From contig NZ_QAOK01000006.1 of NCBI RefSeq assembly GCF_003050865.1, forward strand, positions 62,001 to 126,000: a stretch of 64,000 nucleotides of DNA. Direction: 5' to 3'. Made by a program: the position numbers and the translations under genes. Below, in pieces: positions 20,082 to 30,272 of this stretch (position 1 is its first letter; each line of letters starts with the position of its first letter). The notes beneath the pieces are model-generated. The model worked only from the letters and a program-made list of their open reading frames with translations. It was not told the DNA's origin and searched no databases. Source of the stretch: Nitrosospira multiformis (GTDB lineage: Bacteria; Pseudomonadota; Gammaproteobacteria; Burkholderiales; Nitrosomonadaceae).

Positions 20082-21236
20082 ATGATTCTTGTACTTAGCC
20101 CGGATACCGGACCTGAAAGTCCCGACTACAAACAGTTATTGGCGTATCTTGCCAATATGCCGGGAATATCCACTCGAGTACGCACCGAGGTCGGCAGTGA
20201 GCAGACGCTCACCGAAGTGTATCTGATCGGGAACACGAAGGCGCTGCTGGTCGAAGATATGCAAAACCTGCCCTGTGTGGAGCAGGTTGTCCGGATTTCG
20301 GAGGAGTATCGTGTTCTTGGCCGGCATAAGGATGATCACAGGCCTACTTATTTCGATTATAACGGAGTGCGCTTCGGTCAGGATACGCTGAACGTTTTTG
20401 CCGGCCTGTGCGCAGTGGATACGCTCGAACACGTCGAACTGATGATGCAGGCGCTGCGAGACAATGGACAAGTGTGCACCCGCATGGGAGCCTACAAACC
20501 CCGCACCAGCCCCTACTCGTTTCAGGGCCACGGCAAGGCCTGTCTGCCCTACGTATTCGAACTGGCCGGAAAATACGGCATCAGGGTGATAGCTATGGAA
20601 ATCACCCATGAATCCCATCTCGAGGAAATCTGTGATGCGCTTTATCGCACGGGCAATGCCACCGGTGTCATACTCCAGATCGGCACGCGCAACACACAGA
20701 ATTTCGAGCTGCTGAAAATAGTGGGACGCCAGCAGGATTTTCCGGTGCTGCTCAAGCGTGGTTTTGGTATTACCCTGGATGAATCCCTCAATGCTGCGGA
20801 ATATCTGGCATCCGAGGGTAACCGCAAAGTCGTTTTCGGTCTGCGCGGCATGAAAACCAACATGGGAGATCCGCATCGCAATTTCGTCGATTTTTCCCAT
20901 GTGCCGGTGGTCAAACGACTGACACGCATGCCGGTCTGCATTGATCCGTCGCATTCTGTCGGAATGAGAGCTGCGTCCCCGGATGGCGTACTCGATATCA
21001 TGCATGCAACTGCGCAAGGCGTCATTGCCGGCGCCAATATGATACTGGTGGATTTTCACCCCGCGCCGGGCAAAGCGCTGGTGGATGGACCCCAGGCGCT
21101 GTTGATGAGGGAATTGCCGCTTTTCCTGGAAGATGTGGCCATTGCGCGGAAAGCCTACGAGCAGCGTGTTGCCCTTGCCCAGCGTTATCAGGAGGATGCC
21201 GAGCCGGCGCAGCCCTCCTCGGTGCAAAGCGCCTGA
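20082..21236 (+). CDS. 3-deoxy-7-phosphoheptulonate synthase (DAHP synthase, type I-beta)
   Basis: A 384-residue DAHP synthase that condenses phosphoenolpyruvate with erythrose-4-phosphate to open the shikimate pathway. The N-terminal ~90 residues are the ACT/ferredoxin-like regulatory domain found in I-beta enzymes. The barrel contains MGAYKPRTSPYSFQG (PEP/E4P binding), GTRNTQNFELL, LLKRGFG and the metal-binding CIDPSHSVG. It is a single gene, transcribed away from miaA. Confidence 0.94.
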   Translation: MILVLSPDTGPESPDYKQLLAYLANMPGISTRVRTEVGSEQTLTEVYLIGNTKALLVEDMQNLPCVEQVVRISEEYRVLGRHKDDHRPTYFDYNGVRFGQDTLNVFAGLCAVDTLEHVELMMQALRDNGQVCTRMGAYKPRTSPYSFQGHGKACLPYVFELAGKYGIRVIAMEITHESHLEEICDALYRTGNATGVILQIGTRNTQNFELLKIVGRQQDFPVLLKRGFGITLDESLNAAEYLASEGNRKVVFGLRGMKTNMGDPHRNFVDFSHVPVVKRLTRMPVCIDPSHSVGMRAASPDGVLDIMHATAQGVIAGANMILVDFHPAPGKALVDGPQALLMRELPLFLEDVAIARKAYEQRVALAQRYQEDAEPAQPSSVQSA

Positions 21237-21364
21237 ATTCCCTGTCTGAATTTCTTTTCGGATAGACACCCCAGGCACGCCGCGCTGCCGGATGCCCTCA
21301 GCTTCCCCTTTCTCATTCTTCCAGTCCTTCTCCATAGACATGCCGGGAGGAGAGCAGCGCGACC

Positions 21365-22381
21365 GTGATACGCCAGGTCCTGATGCTGCTGTTCGCGTTG
21401 TTTATATCGGCTCTCATGGATTCCGGCGATGCGGGCGGCGAAAATCGACCGGCGTCCTCCTCGGGTTTTGCTACTCCCGCAACCGGAACTTCTTTGCCGG
21501 TTTTTCCGGAGACGATGACGGACGATGACGGTCGCAGTGTTCTTATGACTCACACTGCAATGCGCATCATTTCACTTTCACCCAATATCACTGAACTGAT
21601 TTTTGCTGCTGGAGCTGGGAAAAAACTGGTTGGAGTCAGCAGGCACAGCAATTATCCGGATGCTGCAAAATCCATTCCCGACATAGGGGATTCGTTCAGT
21701 CTGGATCTTGAAAGAATTGTCGCGCTACAGCCCGATCTGCTGCTGGCCTGGCGCAGTGGCAAGGCCAGAGCCGATATCGAGAAGCTGGAAAGACTTGGCC
21801 TGACCGTTTTTACGACAGAGGCGGTCACGCTGGCTGATGTGCCGCGCCTGCTGCGAACAATCGGCAGACTGGCCGGAACCTCAGGATCGGCGGAACGGAC
21901 GGCGAAGACCTATGAAGAGGCGTTGCAGCAGATCGAGAACAGCTACAGCAACCGCCCGAAGGTCAGCGTATTCCAGTTGATCTGGCATCAGCCGCTGATG
22001 ACGGTAAACAACAAGCACCTCATCAGCGATGTCATCCGCGTATGCGGCGGCACGAACGTGTTTGCGCTGTCATCTTCCCTGACGCCAGTGGTATCCGGGG
22101 AAAACCTGCTTGCGGCGGATCCTGATGCCATCATCAGCAGCGTCTTATTGGAGCAGGAAGAAAGCGCGCCGGCTGAAGTCAAAGCTTTCCTCCGGCAGTT
22201 TTCGCAGCTCAGCGCGGTGAGGAATAACAATATATTTTTCGTGCACCCCGATCTGATCCAACGCCAGACGACGCGCGTGTTACAGGGGACTCGCCTGGTT
22301 TGCGAACAGCTGGAACGTGTTCGTTCCCGTCGAAAAATCGACCGCTTGACTGATCCTGATTTTCGTACTCCCCCGCCATGA
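21365..22381 (+). CDS. BtuF-like periplasmic cobalamin/Fe-siderophore-type binding protein
   Basis: A GTG at 21365 opens 338 residues with a hydrophobic leader (residues 1-25), then a type-III periplasmic binding fold: MRIISLSPNITELIFAAGAG, GVSRHSNYP, and a long linker helix. BtuF-like proteins deliver vitamin B12 or iron chelates to an ABC importer. No BtuC or BtuD gene is adjacent, so it is an orphan component here. The B12-dependent metH 23 kb away makes cobalamin a reasonable ligand, but this is inference. Confidence 0.85.
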   Translation: MIRQVLMLLFALFISALMDSGDAGGENRPASSSGFATPATGTSLPVFPETMTDDDGRSVLMTHTAMRIISLSPNITELIFAAGAGKKLVGVSRHSNYPDAAKSIPDIGDSFSLDLERIVALQPDLLLAWRSGKARADIEKLERLGLTVFTTEAVTLADVPRLLRTIGRLAGTSGSAERTAKTYEEALQQIENSYSNRPKVSVFQLIWHQPLMTVNNKHLISDVIRVCGGTNVFALSSSLTPVVSGENLLAADPDAIISSVLLEQEESAPAEVKAFLRQFSQLSAVRNNNIFFVHPDLIQRQTTRVLQGTRLVCEQLERVRSRRKIDRLTDPDFRTPPP

Positions 22382-22636
22382 ACATGCGCGCCCGGCAGGC
22401 GCTCGGAAACGGATTTGTCAATCAGGAGGATAAGAATTTCTCTTGAGAAAACATATGAATGGTAAAATAGGCGTTTGTGCCTTTGCCTTCCCCGGACTGC
22501 ATTGATGCGGCCACGATTTGTAGAATGGTTCCACACTTGCAGGCATACAGAGGTTATCCAGGGGATTAATCTGAGGGTATATGTCGAATGCTAACCGTAC
22601 CGCCAGCGGTATTTGTGCTTGAATGAGGTGTACTTA

Positions 22637-23596
22637 ATGGAAAACGGCGAAATGATCAAGGTATTGCTTGCAAACCCTCGCGGTTTCTGTGCAGGCGTGG
22701 ACCGGGCAATCGAAATTGTCGAGCGTGCACTCAGCGTGCATGGCGCGCCGATCTACGTGCGCCACGAAGTCGTGCACAACCGTTTCGTGGTGGAGGATCT
22801 GGAAAAAAAGGGGGCAGTATTTGTCGAGAACCTTGATGAAGTTCCGCCCGGCAGCATTCTGATCTTCAGTGCTCACGGGGTTTCCCATGCCGTGCGGCGC
22901 GAAGCCGAGGCGGGACAATTCAAGGTATTCGATGCCACGTGTCCGCTCGTGACCAAAGTCCATATTGAAGTGGCAAGGATGCGGGACCAGGGAAGAGAAA
23001 TCATCATGATCGGCCATGCGGGTCACCCGGAGGTGGAAGGCACCATGGGCCAGGCCGAAGGGGAGGGTCCTTCCATGTATCTGGTGGAAACAGAAGAGGA
23101 TGTCGAGAAACTGCAGGTGCGGGATCCGGCTCACCTGGCTTACGTGACCCAGACCACCTTATCCGTGGATGATGCCAACCGTGTGATCCAGGCCCTGAAA
23201 GGGCGTTTTCCCAAAATCCTCGGTCCAAAAAAGGATGATATCTGCTACGCCACCCAGAACCGGCAGGATGCGGTAAAAACGATGGTCAAGCAATGCGATC
23301 TCGTGATCGTGGTGGGCTCGCCCAATAGCTCCAACTCAAACCGCTTGTGCGAAGTCGCGAGAAATGCCGGCGTGGATGCATACATGCTGGACCGGGCGGA
23401 ACAATTGCAGGAAGCCTGGCTGAAAGGCAAAATGCGGATCGGTATTACCGCGGGGGCATCGGCGCCGGAAGTGCTTGTACAGGAAGTCATCTCGCGACTC
23501 AGACAAATCGTGTCAGAGCAAGCGGAACGGGAAGTGGTGGTGGAAGAGTTGAGCGGAGTGGTTGAGTCAGTGGTGTTTCCATTGCCAAGAAACTGA
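22637..23596 (+). CDS. ispH: 4-hydroxy-3-methylbut-2-enyl diphosphate reductase
   Basis: IspH is the last enzyme of the MEP isoprenoid pathway, reducing HMBPP to IPP and DMAPP with a [4Fe-4S] cluster. The three cluster cysteines are in [24 protein letters not shown] and VGSPNSSNS-adjacent CDLVIVV (the usual third site). The catalytic Glu is in the central region. The ATG at 22637 is chosen because GAGGTG lies 7 bases before it; a TTG-initiated longer frame at 22613 is less likely. The product is about 319 residues, the normal length. Confidence 0.95.
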   Translation: MENGEMIKVLLANPRGFCAGVDRAIEIVERALSVHGAPIYVRHEVVHNRFVVEDLEKKGAVFVENLDEVPPGSILIFSAHGVSHAVRREAEAGQFKVFDATCPLVTKVHIEVARMRDQGREIIMIGHAGHPEVEGTMGQAEGEGPSMYLVETEEDVEKLQVRDPAHLAYVTQTTLSVDDANRVIQALKGRFPKILGPKKDDICYATQNRQDAVKTMVKQCDLVIVVGSPNSSNSNRLCEVARNAGVDAYMLDRAEQLQEAWLKGKMRIGITAGASAPEVLVQEVISRLRQIVSEQAEREVVVEELSGVVESVVFPLPRN

Positions 23597-23820
23597 TCCC
23601 GCCTTTTCATCCGGCAGTTTTACTCCCTTAGCTCGAAAACTCCTTGCTTCCGTCCATCAGTGCCCGCTCGGGCTGACGCGCGACCTCAGCGACATAGCGG
23701 GTAGCTGCGGCATTCATTCATATCCTACGTTTTCACCGAGCTTCGGCATTCATACGCAATGCAGGTTGTTCCAGAGTTTTTACAAGTTCATTTGTTCTGA
23801 CTGTTTCAGCCAATAGCAAA

Positions 23821-24345
23821 ATGCAACACATATACGAAAAGGCAAGAAAGATCACGATGGTTATCTTCGATGTGGATGGAGTGCTCACGGACGGAAGCCT
23901 CTATCTCACGGATGGAGGTGAGGAGATCAAGGCGTTCAACAGCCAGGATGGCCATGGCCTGAAAATGCTCAAGGCAACGGGAATCAAGGTGGCACTTATC
24001 ACTGGCCGTCAGTCCCGTTGCGTGGATTTGAAGGCAAAGGACTGGGGCGTTACCCTCGTTTATCAAGGCGCAAAAAACAAGCTTCCCGCGTTCGAGGCCT
24101 TGCTCGAGGACCAGCACCTGGATGCATCATCGTGTGCATATGTGGGAGATGATCTGATCGATCTGCCGATCCTGCTGCGCTGCGGTCTTGCCATCTCCGT
24201 GCCTGCCGCGCCTGCCCTGGTGAAAAAGCACGCGCACTATATAACCCGTCTGGAAGGAGGGCGGGGTGCGGCACGCGAGATCTGCGAAATGATCATGCAG
24301 GCACAGGACACGCTGGACGCACATCTTGCGACTTATCTCACATGA
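23821..24345 (+). CDS. kdsC: 3-deoxy-D-manno-octulosonate-8-phosphate phosphatase
   Basis: A 174-residue HAD phosphatase without a cap domain. The nucleophile motif FDVDGVLTDG is at residues 16-25, ITGRQS gives motif II, and YVGDDLIDLPIL is motif IV. KdsC dephosphorylates KDO-8-phosphate in lipopolysaccharide synthesis. It overlaps lptC by 4 nt and begins the LPS-transport operon. The isomerase gene kdsD, which often precedes kdsC in proteobacteria, is not here. Confidence 0.94.
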   Translation: MQHIYEKARKITMVIFDVDGVLTDGSLYLTDGGEEIKAFNSQDGHGLKMLKATGIKVALITGRQSRCVDLKAKDWGVTLVYQGAKNKLPAFEALLEDQHLDASSCAYVGDDLIDLPILLRCGLAISVPAAPALVKKHAHYITRLEGGRGAAREICEMIMQAQDTLDAHLATYLT

Positions 24346-24914
24346 TTGGCCACCTTCGCCTCGGGTTCCTTTTCGTTATAATAGCCCTGTTTGCATCATT
24401 GCTATTCCTGCTGAATCAGGACGGGCACGCGCCTTTGCTTGCGCCGGAGAGTGCATCGGTACGGGCTCCCGATTATGTTTTGGAAGATTTTTCTGCCATT
24501 CGCACGGATGAGAATGACGCGGGATACAGAATGCTTCTCGGAAAAAAAATGGTGCATTATCCCGACGATGATTCGGCTGAGCTGGAACAACCCCGTTTAA
24601 TTACTATCGAACCCGGTAAACCTCCGGTACAACTGAAGGCGGATCATGCCAGGATGTCTGCCGAGGGCGAAGACATTTATTTGAGCGGCAATGTGGTGAT
24701 TGTCCGAAATGCGGGTAAAGGCCGCGGTGAGACAATCTTGACGACCAGCCTGTTGCATCTTATTCCCGACCAGGATATTGCGCGAACCGACAAGCCCGTG
24801 GAGATAATTGAAACGAATGCCACTATCAGAGCGATTGGAATGGAAATGAACAATCGTACCGGCACCACGCAGTTGCTGTCGCAAGTAAAGGTCGTGCATG
24901 ACAAGCAACGCTAG
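24342..24914 (+). CDS. lptC: LPS export ABC transporter periplasmic protein LptC
   Basis: A 190-residue bitopic protein: one transmembrane helix at about residues 7-25, then a beta-jellyroll with DYVLEDFSAIRTDENDAGYR and ADHARMSAEGEDIYLSGNV, diagnostic of LptC. It passes LPS from the LptB2FG complex to LptA in the periplasm. It overlaps kdsC by 4 nt and lptA by 17 nt, so the three are translationally linked. Confidence 0.92.
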   Translation: MIGHLRLGFLFVIIALFASLLFLLNQDGHAPLLAPESASVRAPDYVLEDFSAIRTDENDAGYRMLLGKKMVHYPDDDSAELEQPRLITIEPGKPPVQLKADHARMSAEGEDIYLSGNVVIVRNAGKGRGETILTTSLLHLIPDQDIARTDKPVEIIETNATIRAIGMEMNNRTGTTQLLSQVKVVHDKQR

Positions 24915-25470
24915 GTTCTCTTTCACGATTTCCATGAAACCCCTGTCTGCTGCTTTTCTCGCCGTGATGCTCTTCAGCGCACCGGCTCTGGCCGAGCGGG
25001 CCGACAGCGACAAGCCCGTGCACCTGGAGGCGGACCGCGCTACCGTGCAGGATGCCAACAAGCTGGCGACCTTTATCGGCAATGTCGTACTGACACAGGG
25101 AACACTGATTATTCGCGCAGATAAGATGACAGTGAAAGAAGACGCTAACGGTTTTCAATACGCCACTGCTTTCGGCAATCTCGCCAGTTTTCGCCAGAAG
25201 CGCGATGGCAAGGATGAATACGTGGAGGGCTGGAGCGAGCGTATGGAATACGATGGCAAGGCCGACAAGGTTCAGCTTTTCAAGAAAGCAAGGCTGAGAC
25301 GCGGGAAGGATGAAGTTCATGGAGACTATATTTCCTACGATGCGATCAACGAATTCTTTCAGGTAAATGGCGAGGGCGGAACAAGCACCCAAACCCATTC
25401 CGAGGGCAGGGTGAGGGCTGTGATACAGCCCAAGAAGAAGGAACCCAAGCCCGAGGCAGACAATTCATAA
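24898..25470 (+). CDS. lptA: LPS transport periplasmic protein LptA
   Basis: A 190-residue exported OstA-family protein. The signal peptide ends around SAPALA-ERAD (residue ~32), followed by the LptA core KPVHLEADRATVQDANK, TFIGNVVLTQGTL and IIRADKMTV. LptA oligomers form the periplasmic bridge for LPS. A Lys/Glu-rich tail closes the protein. The second Met (residue 13) is an alternative start that gives a more standard signal peptide. Confidence 0.93.
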   Translation: MTSNARFSFTISMKPLSAAFLAVMLFSAPALAERADSDKPVHLEADRATVQDANKLATFIGNVVLTQGTLIIRADKMTVKEDANGFQYATAFGNLASFRQKRDGKDEYVEGWSERMEYDGKADKVQLFKKARLRRGKDEVHGDYISYDAINEFFQVNGEGGTSTQTHSEGRVRAVIQPKKKEPKPEADNS

Positions 25471-25482
25471 ACGAACATCGTT

Positions 25483-26289
25483 ATGGAACTTCCCCTCTCT
25501 CCAGTCCGCGATCACGCCGGCCATGCTTCCCAGGCTCCTGAAGCTTCCCTGGTTTCCTCAGGGAAGAGGAGTGAATTCAGGGCGGAGAATCTGAAAAAAA
25601 GCTACAAGTCGCGCACAGTGGTGCATGATGTTTCCCTTTCGGTTAAAAGCGGAGAAGTTGTCGGCTTGCTGGGCCCCAATGGCGCAGGCAAGACCACCTG
25701 TTTTTACATGATGGTGGGCCTTGTGCCGCTGGATGGAGGCAACATCGTGCTTGATGAGCTTGACCTCAGCGAGATGCCCATGCACGAGCGAGCGCGCCTC
25801 GGCTTGAGCTATCTGCCGCAGGAGGCTTCGATTTTCAGGCGACTCTCGGTAGCCGACAATATTCGCGCTGTACTGGAATTGAAAAACTATGGGGCTGACG
25901 AGATGCAGCAGCATCTCGACAATTTGCTGCATGATCTGCATATCAGTCATATACGCAACAGTCCCGCCATCAGTTTGTCCGGCGGGGAACGGCGACGCGT
26001 TGAAATTGCTCGTGCGCTGGCGACAAGTCCGCATTTCATCTTGCTGGACGAGCCGTTTGCCGGGGTGGATCCCATTGCCGTGCTGGACATCCAGAAAATT
26101 ATCCGCTTTCTGAAGGAGCGGGGCATCGGTGTGCTGATCACAGACCATAATGTCCGGGAGACACTAGGAATCTGTAATCATGCCTACATCATAAGCGATG
26201 GCAGGGTGCTTGCGAGCGGCAGTCCAGACGAAATCATTTATAATGAAAACGTAAGAAAAGTCTATCTGGGAGAACATTTCCGCCTTTGA
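25483..26289 (+). CDS. lptB: LPS export ABC transporter ATPase LptB
   Basis: A 268-residue ABC ATPase with Walker A GPNGAGKT (64-71), signature [15 protein letters not shown] and Walker [15 protein letters not shown]. It powers extraction of LPS from the inner membrane with LptF/LptG, which are not in this window. The first ~30 residues, before [12 protein letters not shown], form an extra lead compared with the ~241-residue E. coli protein. The gene is 12 bp after lptA and 50 bp before rpoN. Confidence 0.94.
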   Translation: MELPLSPVRDHAGHASQAPEASLVSSGKRSEFRAENLKKSYKSRTVVHDVSLSVKSGEVVGLLGPNGAGKTTCFYMMVGLVPLDGGNIVLDELDLSEMPMHERARLGLSYLPQEASIFRRLSVADNIRAVLELKNYGADEMQQHLDNLLHDLHISHIRNSPAISLSGGERRRVEIARALATSPHFILLDEPFAGVDPIAVLDIQKIIRFLKERGIGVLITDHNVRETLGICNHAYIISDGRVLASGSPDEIIYNENVRKVYLGEHFRL

Positions 26290-26339
26290 AAATAAAGCTT
26301 AGCTTTACCTGAGACCGGCTTTATCGCTGTTTTTCCAAT

Positions 26340-27806
26340 ATGAAACCAACCCTTCAAGTCAAGCTGGCTCCGCATCTGGCGCTTACGCCGCAATTGCAGC
26401 AGTCCATCCGGTTATTACAACTCTCCACGATAGAGTTGAACCAGGAGATAGAGCGCATCGTGCAGGAGAATCCCCTGCTGGAACTTGATGACAGCATCGG
26501 CAAAGGCAGCATGGATTATCATAATGTCATGCCCGAGGAGTTGGCCGCACCATTGCCGAATGAGCTGGAGATTGCCGAGGAAGGCCTTCCTATTCTCTCC
26601 GTCGAAGCAGAAACCGATGTGAAACAGCCGCTTAACGAGCGGGAGTGGCTTCCGGATGACAATGTTTTTCGCCACAACCGGGACGATGAGGACGAACACG
26701 ATATTCCGCAACAAGCGGCAGAACCCCCAAGTCTGCGCGACCACCTCAACTCACAGCTCAGCCTGAGCCAGATCTCCCAGCGCGATAGAAAGATCATCGG
26801 ATTACTGATCGACAGTCTGGATGATGATGGCTATCTCGTCCAGGACCTGGAAGAATTGGTTGATCTGTTGCCCGCCGAGCTGGCAATAGATATCGACGAC
26901 CTGCACATTGCCCTCGAACATTTGCAGCATCTGGATCCCCCCGGCATCGGTGCGCGCAACTTAAGGGAATGCCTCGTCATGCAACTGCATGCGCTGCCAC
27001 CAGATACCCCCTACATGGAGCAGGCGCTGGCGCTAGTGAACAATCATCTTGAAAGTCTGGCCTGCCGGGACTTTAGCGCCATCAAGCGGGTTCTGCACTG
27101 CAATGACGACTGTCTTCGTTCCATCCAGCAGATGATAATGCGATTGAATCCGAAACCGGCCACGGCCTTCAGCTCGGCAGTTGCCGGCTACATCGTACCC
27201 GACGTCATCGTGACCAGAATCGGTGGTTCGTGGGTAGCCAGCCTTAACCCGGAAGCAATGCCGCGTCTCAGGGTCAACCGGCTCTATGCCGAGATTCTGA
27301 AAGGATGCCATGATGACTCTACCCGTCGGCTGACCAGTCAATTGCACGAAGCAAAATGGCTGGTAAAGAACGTACAACAGCGTTTCAACACCATCCTCAA
27401 GGCATCGGCAGCCATTGTGGAACGCCAGCAGCAGTTTTTCGAGCATGGAGCAGTTGCGATGCGTCCGATGATACTGCGTGAAATCGCCGACGTGCTGAAT
27501 CTGCACGAATCCACCATTTCGCGGGTTACCACTCAGAAATTCATGCGTACGCCGCGCGGTATTTTCGAATTGAAGTATTTTTTTGGCAGCCACGTATCAA
27601 CGGATAATGGCGGCGCCTGTTCCGCCACCGCCATTCGCGCGCTGATCAAGCAAATGATCAATGCAGAAAATTCGAGGAAGCCGCTCAGCGACAGTCAGAT
27701 CTCGGGGGTTCTGGGGCAGCAGGGTATCATGGTTGCTCGCCGCACCGTCGCAAAATATCGGGAGTCCTTGCAAATTCCCTCCGTCAATCTTCGGAAATCG
27801 TTTTAA
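26340..27806 (+). CDS. rpoN: RNA polymerase sigma-54 factor
   Basis: A 488-residue sigma-54. The Gln-rich activator-interaction region I begins at the N-terminus (LAPHLALTPQLQQSIRLLQL), an acidic region II follows (about residues 60-125), and the core-binding domain comes next. The C-terminal RpoN box is seen in VARRTVAKYRESL near residue 470. It directs transcription from -24/-12 promoters with AAA+ activators. The order lptB-rpoN-hpf is conserved in proteobacteria. Confidence 0.95.
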   Translation: MKPTLQVKLAPHLALTPQLQQSIRLLQLSTIELNQEIERIVQENPLLELDDSIGKGSMDYHNVMPEELAAPLPNELEIAEEGLPILSVEAETDVKQPLNEREWLPDDNVFRHNRDDEDEHDIPQQAAEPPSLRDHLNSQLSLSQISQRDRKIIGLLIDSLDDDGYLVQDLEELVDLLPAELAIDIDDLHIALEHLQHLDPPGIGARNLRECLVMQLHALPPDTPYMEQALALVNNHLESLACRDFSAIKRVLHCNDDCLRSIQQMIMRLNPKPATAFSSAVAGYIVPDVIVTRIGGSWVASLNPEAMPRLRVNRLYAEILKGCHDDSTRRLTSQLHEAKWLVKNVQQRFNTILKASAAIVERQQQFFEHGAVAMRPMILREIADVLNLHESTISRVTTQKFMRTPRGIFELKYFFGSHVSTDNGGACSATAIRALIKQMINAENSRKPLSDSQISGVLGQQGIMVARRTVAKYRESLQIPSVNLRKSF

Positions 27807-27834
27807 CCCCAGTTCATTTTCATAGGAGCCACAA

Positions 27835-28170
27835 ATGAATATCCATGTCACAGGCCGGCAGGTCGAAATCACACCTGCACTGCGCGATTATGTCGTTTCC
27901 AAATTGAACCGGATCACTCAACGTTTCGACCAGATTGTGGATATCACTGTGACCCTTTCCGTGGAAAAACTGGAGCACAAGGCGGAGGCGCTGGCACGGG
28001 TGCCTGGCAATGATATTTTTGTCGAGGCAGACAGCACCGACATGTATGTTTCCATAGATAACCTCGTTGATAAACTCGATCGTCAGTTGGTCCGCCGTAA
28101 GGAGAAAAATGAAAACCAGCGCACGAATACCGTTCAAGGAACTCCGGATCAAGGCAATCTGAATCAATGA
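27835..28170 (+). CDS. hpf: Ribosome hibernation promoting factor HPF (short form)
   Basis: A 111-residue protein of the YfiA/HPF fold (MNIHVTGRQVEITPALRDYV, EADSTDMYVSIDNLVDKLDR). It lacks the C-terminal dimerisation domain of long HPF. It binds the 30S decoding centre and helps form inactive 100S ribosomes under starvation. AGGAG lies 8-12 bases before the ATG. It is 28 bp downstream of rpoN. Confidence 0.94.
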   Translation: MNIHVTGRQVEITPALRDYVVSKLNRITQRFDQIVDITVTLSVEKLEHKAEALARVPGNDIFVEADSTDMYVSIDNLVDKLDRQLVRRKEKNENQRTNTVQGTPDQGNLNQ

Positions 28171-28181
28171 TCAGGGGTAGC

Positions 28182-28202
28182 AACGGTCAAGAACCCGTTT
28201 TT
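28182..28202 (+). terminator. Candidate weak terminator between hpf and hprK
   Basis: A 5-bp AACGG/CCGTT stem with an 8-nt loop runs into a short T tract, 12 bp after the hpf stop. It could reduce read-through into hprK. The stem is short, so this is tentative. Confidence 0.25.
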
Positions 28203-28317
28203 ATCAAATATGGGCTCGACACCGCTTTTCGCTCCGAAACCGTGAACTTGTTCCGGAACTCCCGGGAAGAAGCTCGTGATTTTTCCCAATCCTGATAATC
28301 AGGAGGTATTCAATCAG

Positions 28318-29262
28318 ATGGCCGAAATCGATGCCAGACAGCTTTTCGAGGAAAAACGCGAGAAACTGGATCTCACCTGGGAAGCGGGACGGGACGGAGG
28401 GGACAGGCGTCTCGATAATGAAGCGATCGCGCATTCGACGCAGGGAATGATCGGACATCTCAATTTCATCCATCCCAACTGGATTCAGGTACTGAGCGAA
28501 ACCGAGGCCGAATATCTCAACGCGCTCGATCCCGCTTCCCTCGAACAGCATATGCAGAGGCTTGCTGAAAGCGACATGCTATGCATCATTGTTACGGCGG
28601 GCGCATGTGTTCCCGATTCCATCAGGTCCCTGGCGGATTCGACGCGTATCCCTCTCTTCTGTACCCCCTACTCCAGTCTTGAGATTCTCTGGGTATTACG
28701 TCCCTATCTCGGACGGGTCCTTGCTCCTTCCTGCAGCAGGCATGGCGTATTGCTCGACGTTCTTGGTCTCGGCGTAATGATTACCGGGGAGAGCAGTGTC
28801 GGCAAGAGCGAATTGGCGCTGGAACTGGTGAGCCGCGGACATGGATTGGTGGCGGATGATGTGGTGGAGCTCTATCGCATTGCGCCGGAAACGCTCGAAG
28901 GGCGCTGCCCGGCCATGCTGCGCGATTTTCTCGAAGTTCGGGGACTTGGAATGCTGAACATTCGAACGATTTTTGGCGAAACGGCGGTACGACGCAAAAA
29001 AAACATGAAACTCATCGTTCACTTGCAGAAACCCAGCAGCACTGATCTCAATGCAATGGAACGGTTGCCGATCAATGATGTCACTGAGAGTATCCTGGAT
29101 GTCAACGTCCGGAAAGTCATCATTCCAGTTGCCGCCGGCCGAAACCTCGCTGTGCTGGTAGAGGCGGCGGTGCGGAACTACGTTTTGCAGTTGCGCGGCA
29201 TAGACAGCGGTCAGGAGTTTTTCGCGCGCCATCAACAGGAACTCGAGAACGGGCAAACATAA
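28318..29262 (+). CDS. hprK: HPr kinase/phosphorylase
   Basis: HprK phosphorylates and dephosphorylates Ser46 of the PTS protein HPr. The 314-residue product has the N-terminal regulatory domain, Walker [13 protein letters not shown] and the HprK signature [17 protein letters not shown]. The ATG at 28318 is chosen because AGGAGG lies 11 bases before it; an upstream start at 28276 adds 14 unsupported residues. In many betaproteobacteria ptsN sits between hpf and hprK. Here the 147-bp gap holds no ptsN. Confidence 0.93.
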   Translation: MAEIDARQLFEEKREKLDLTWEAGRDGGDRRLDNEAIAHSTQGMIGHLNFIHPNWIQVLSETEAEYLNALDPASLEQHMQRLAESDMLCIIVTAGACVPDSIRSLADSTRIPLFCTPYSSLEILWVLRPYLGRVLAPSCSRHGVLLDVLGLGVMITGESSVGKSELALELVSRGHGLVADDVVELYRIAPETLEGRCPAMLRDFLEVRGLGMLNIRTIFGETAVRRKKNMKLIVHLQKPSSTDLNAMERLPINDVTESILDVNVRKVIIPVAAGRNLAVLVEAAVRNYVLQLRGIDSGQEFFARHQQELENGQT

Positions 29263-29348
29263 ACACGTGGGCGAAAACAGAGTTAAAACCTTCTCGTCCC
29301 TCCCTCCTTTCTGCTCACGGATGTTCTCATCCGGTACGATTTGAACCT

Positions 29349-30188
29349 ATGCAGTTGATCGTCATCAGCGGCCTGTCAGGCTCCGGCAAGAGCATCGCGC
29401 TTACCGTTCTGGAAGATAACGGCTATTATTGCGTTGACAATCTTCCGGCCAACCTGCTGCCGGAGGTGACGGTTTATCTGAAGCAATCCGGTCACGAGCG
29501 CGTCGCCGTCAGCATTGACGCCAGAAGCTTCGAAACCTTGCATCTCCTGCCACAGCGGTTGGCTGACTTGAGGCAGCAGAAAATGGATATCCATCTGTTG
29601 TTTCTCGACACCAAGACGGATACGCTGTTGAAGCGTTTTTCCGAAACTCGCCGCCGCCATCCACTCAGTGACAATCAATCGACCCTGCCGGAATGCATAG
29701 AGATGGAACGCGAGATGTTGCGTGAAATTCATGATCTGGCGAACCGCATTGATACTAGTGACCTGAGCGCGAGTTCGCTGCGAGCCTGGATAAGGGATTT
29801 CATCGGGCTGGAACCCGGGCGTCTGACGCTGCTGTTCCAATCTTTTGGCTTTAAGCACGGCATCCCGCTGGATTCCGACATGGTGTTCGATGTTCGCTGC
29901 CTTCCCAATCCTCACTACGAGGCCCTTCTGCGACCTTTGACGGGAAAGGACCGCGCCGTGATCGAGTACATGGATGCAAACAGCAGCGTGAATCGCATGT
30001 TCGAGGATATCCGGCGATTCGTCGATGACTGGCTGCCCTGTTTCATCCGCGATAACCGCAATTACCTGACGGTAGCGATCGGCTGCACAGGAGGACGGCA
30101 CCGTTCCGTCTATTTCGTGGAGCGGTTGGCGCGTTATTTTACGGAGAACAACCAGGTTCTGGTACGGCATCGGGAATTGAATGCATAA
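29349..30188 (+). CDS. rapZ: RNase adapter / nucleotide-binding protein RapZ
   Basis: A 279-residue protein with P-loop GLSGSGKS at residues 8-15, [12 protein letters not shown] and the C-terminal RNA-binding signature [17 protein letters not shown]. In E. coli, RapZ guides RNase E to sRNA GlmZ and so controls glmS. Outside enterobacteria the role is less certain, but a link to cell-wall precursor sensing is likely. It follows hprK as in many proteobacteria. Confidence 0.94.
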   Translation: MQLIVISGLSGSGKSIALTVLEDNGYYCVDNLPANLLPEVTVYLKQSGHERVAVSIDARSFETLHLLPQRLADLRQQKMDIHLLFLDTKTDTLLKRFSETRRRHPLSDNQSTLPECIEMEREMLREIHDLANRIDTSDLSASSLRAWIRDFIGLEPGRLTLLFQSFGFKHGIPLDSDMVFDVRCLPNPHYEALLRPLTGKDRAVIEYMDANSSVNRMFEDIRRFVDDWLPCFIRDNRNYLTVAIGCTGGRHRSVYFVERLARYFTENNQVLVRHRELNA

Positions 30189-30272
30189 GCGGCTATTCGC
30201 CACCAGCAACATTGCACCCATGTTGGCGAACACTGCATTCTCCGGTCACCAGCTGTTACCTGTTTCTAGACA

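Noticed and set aside
20136-21341. 401-residue minus-strand frame opposite DAHP synthase
   Set aside because: Antisense shadow of a certain gene; no recognisable motif.
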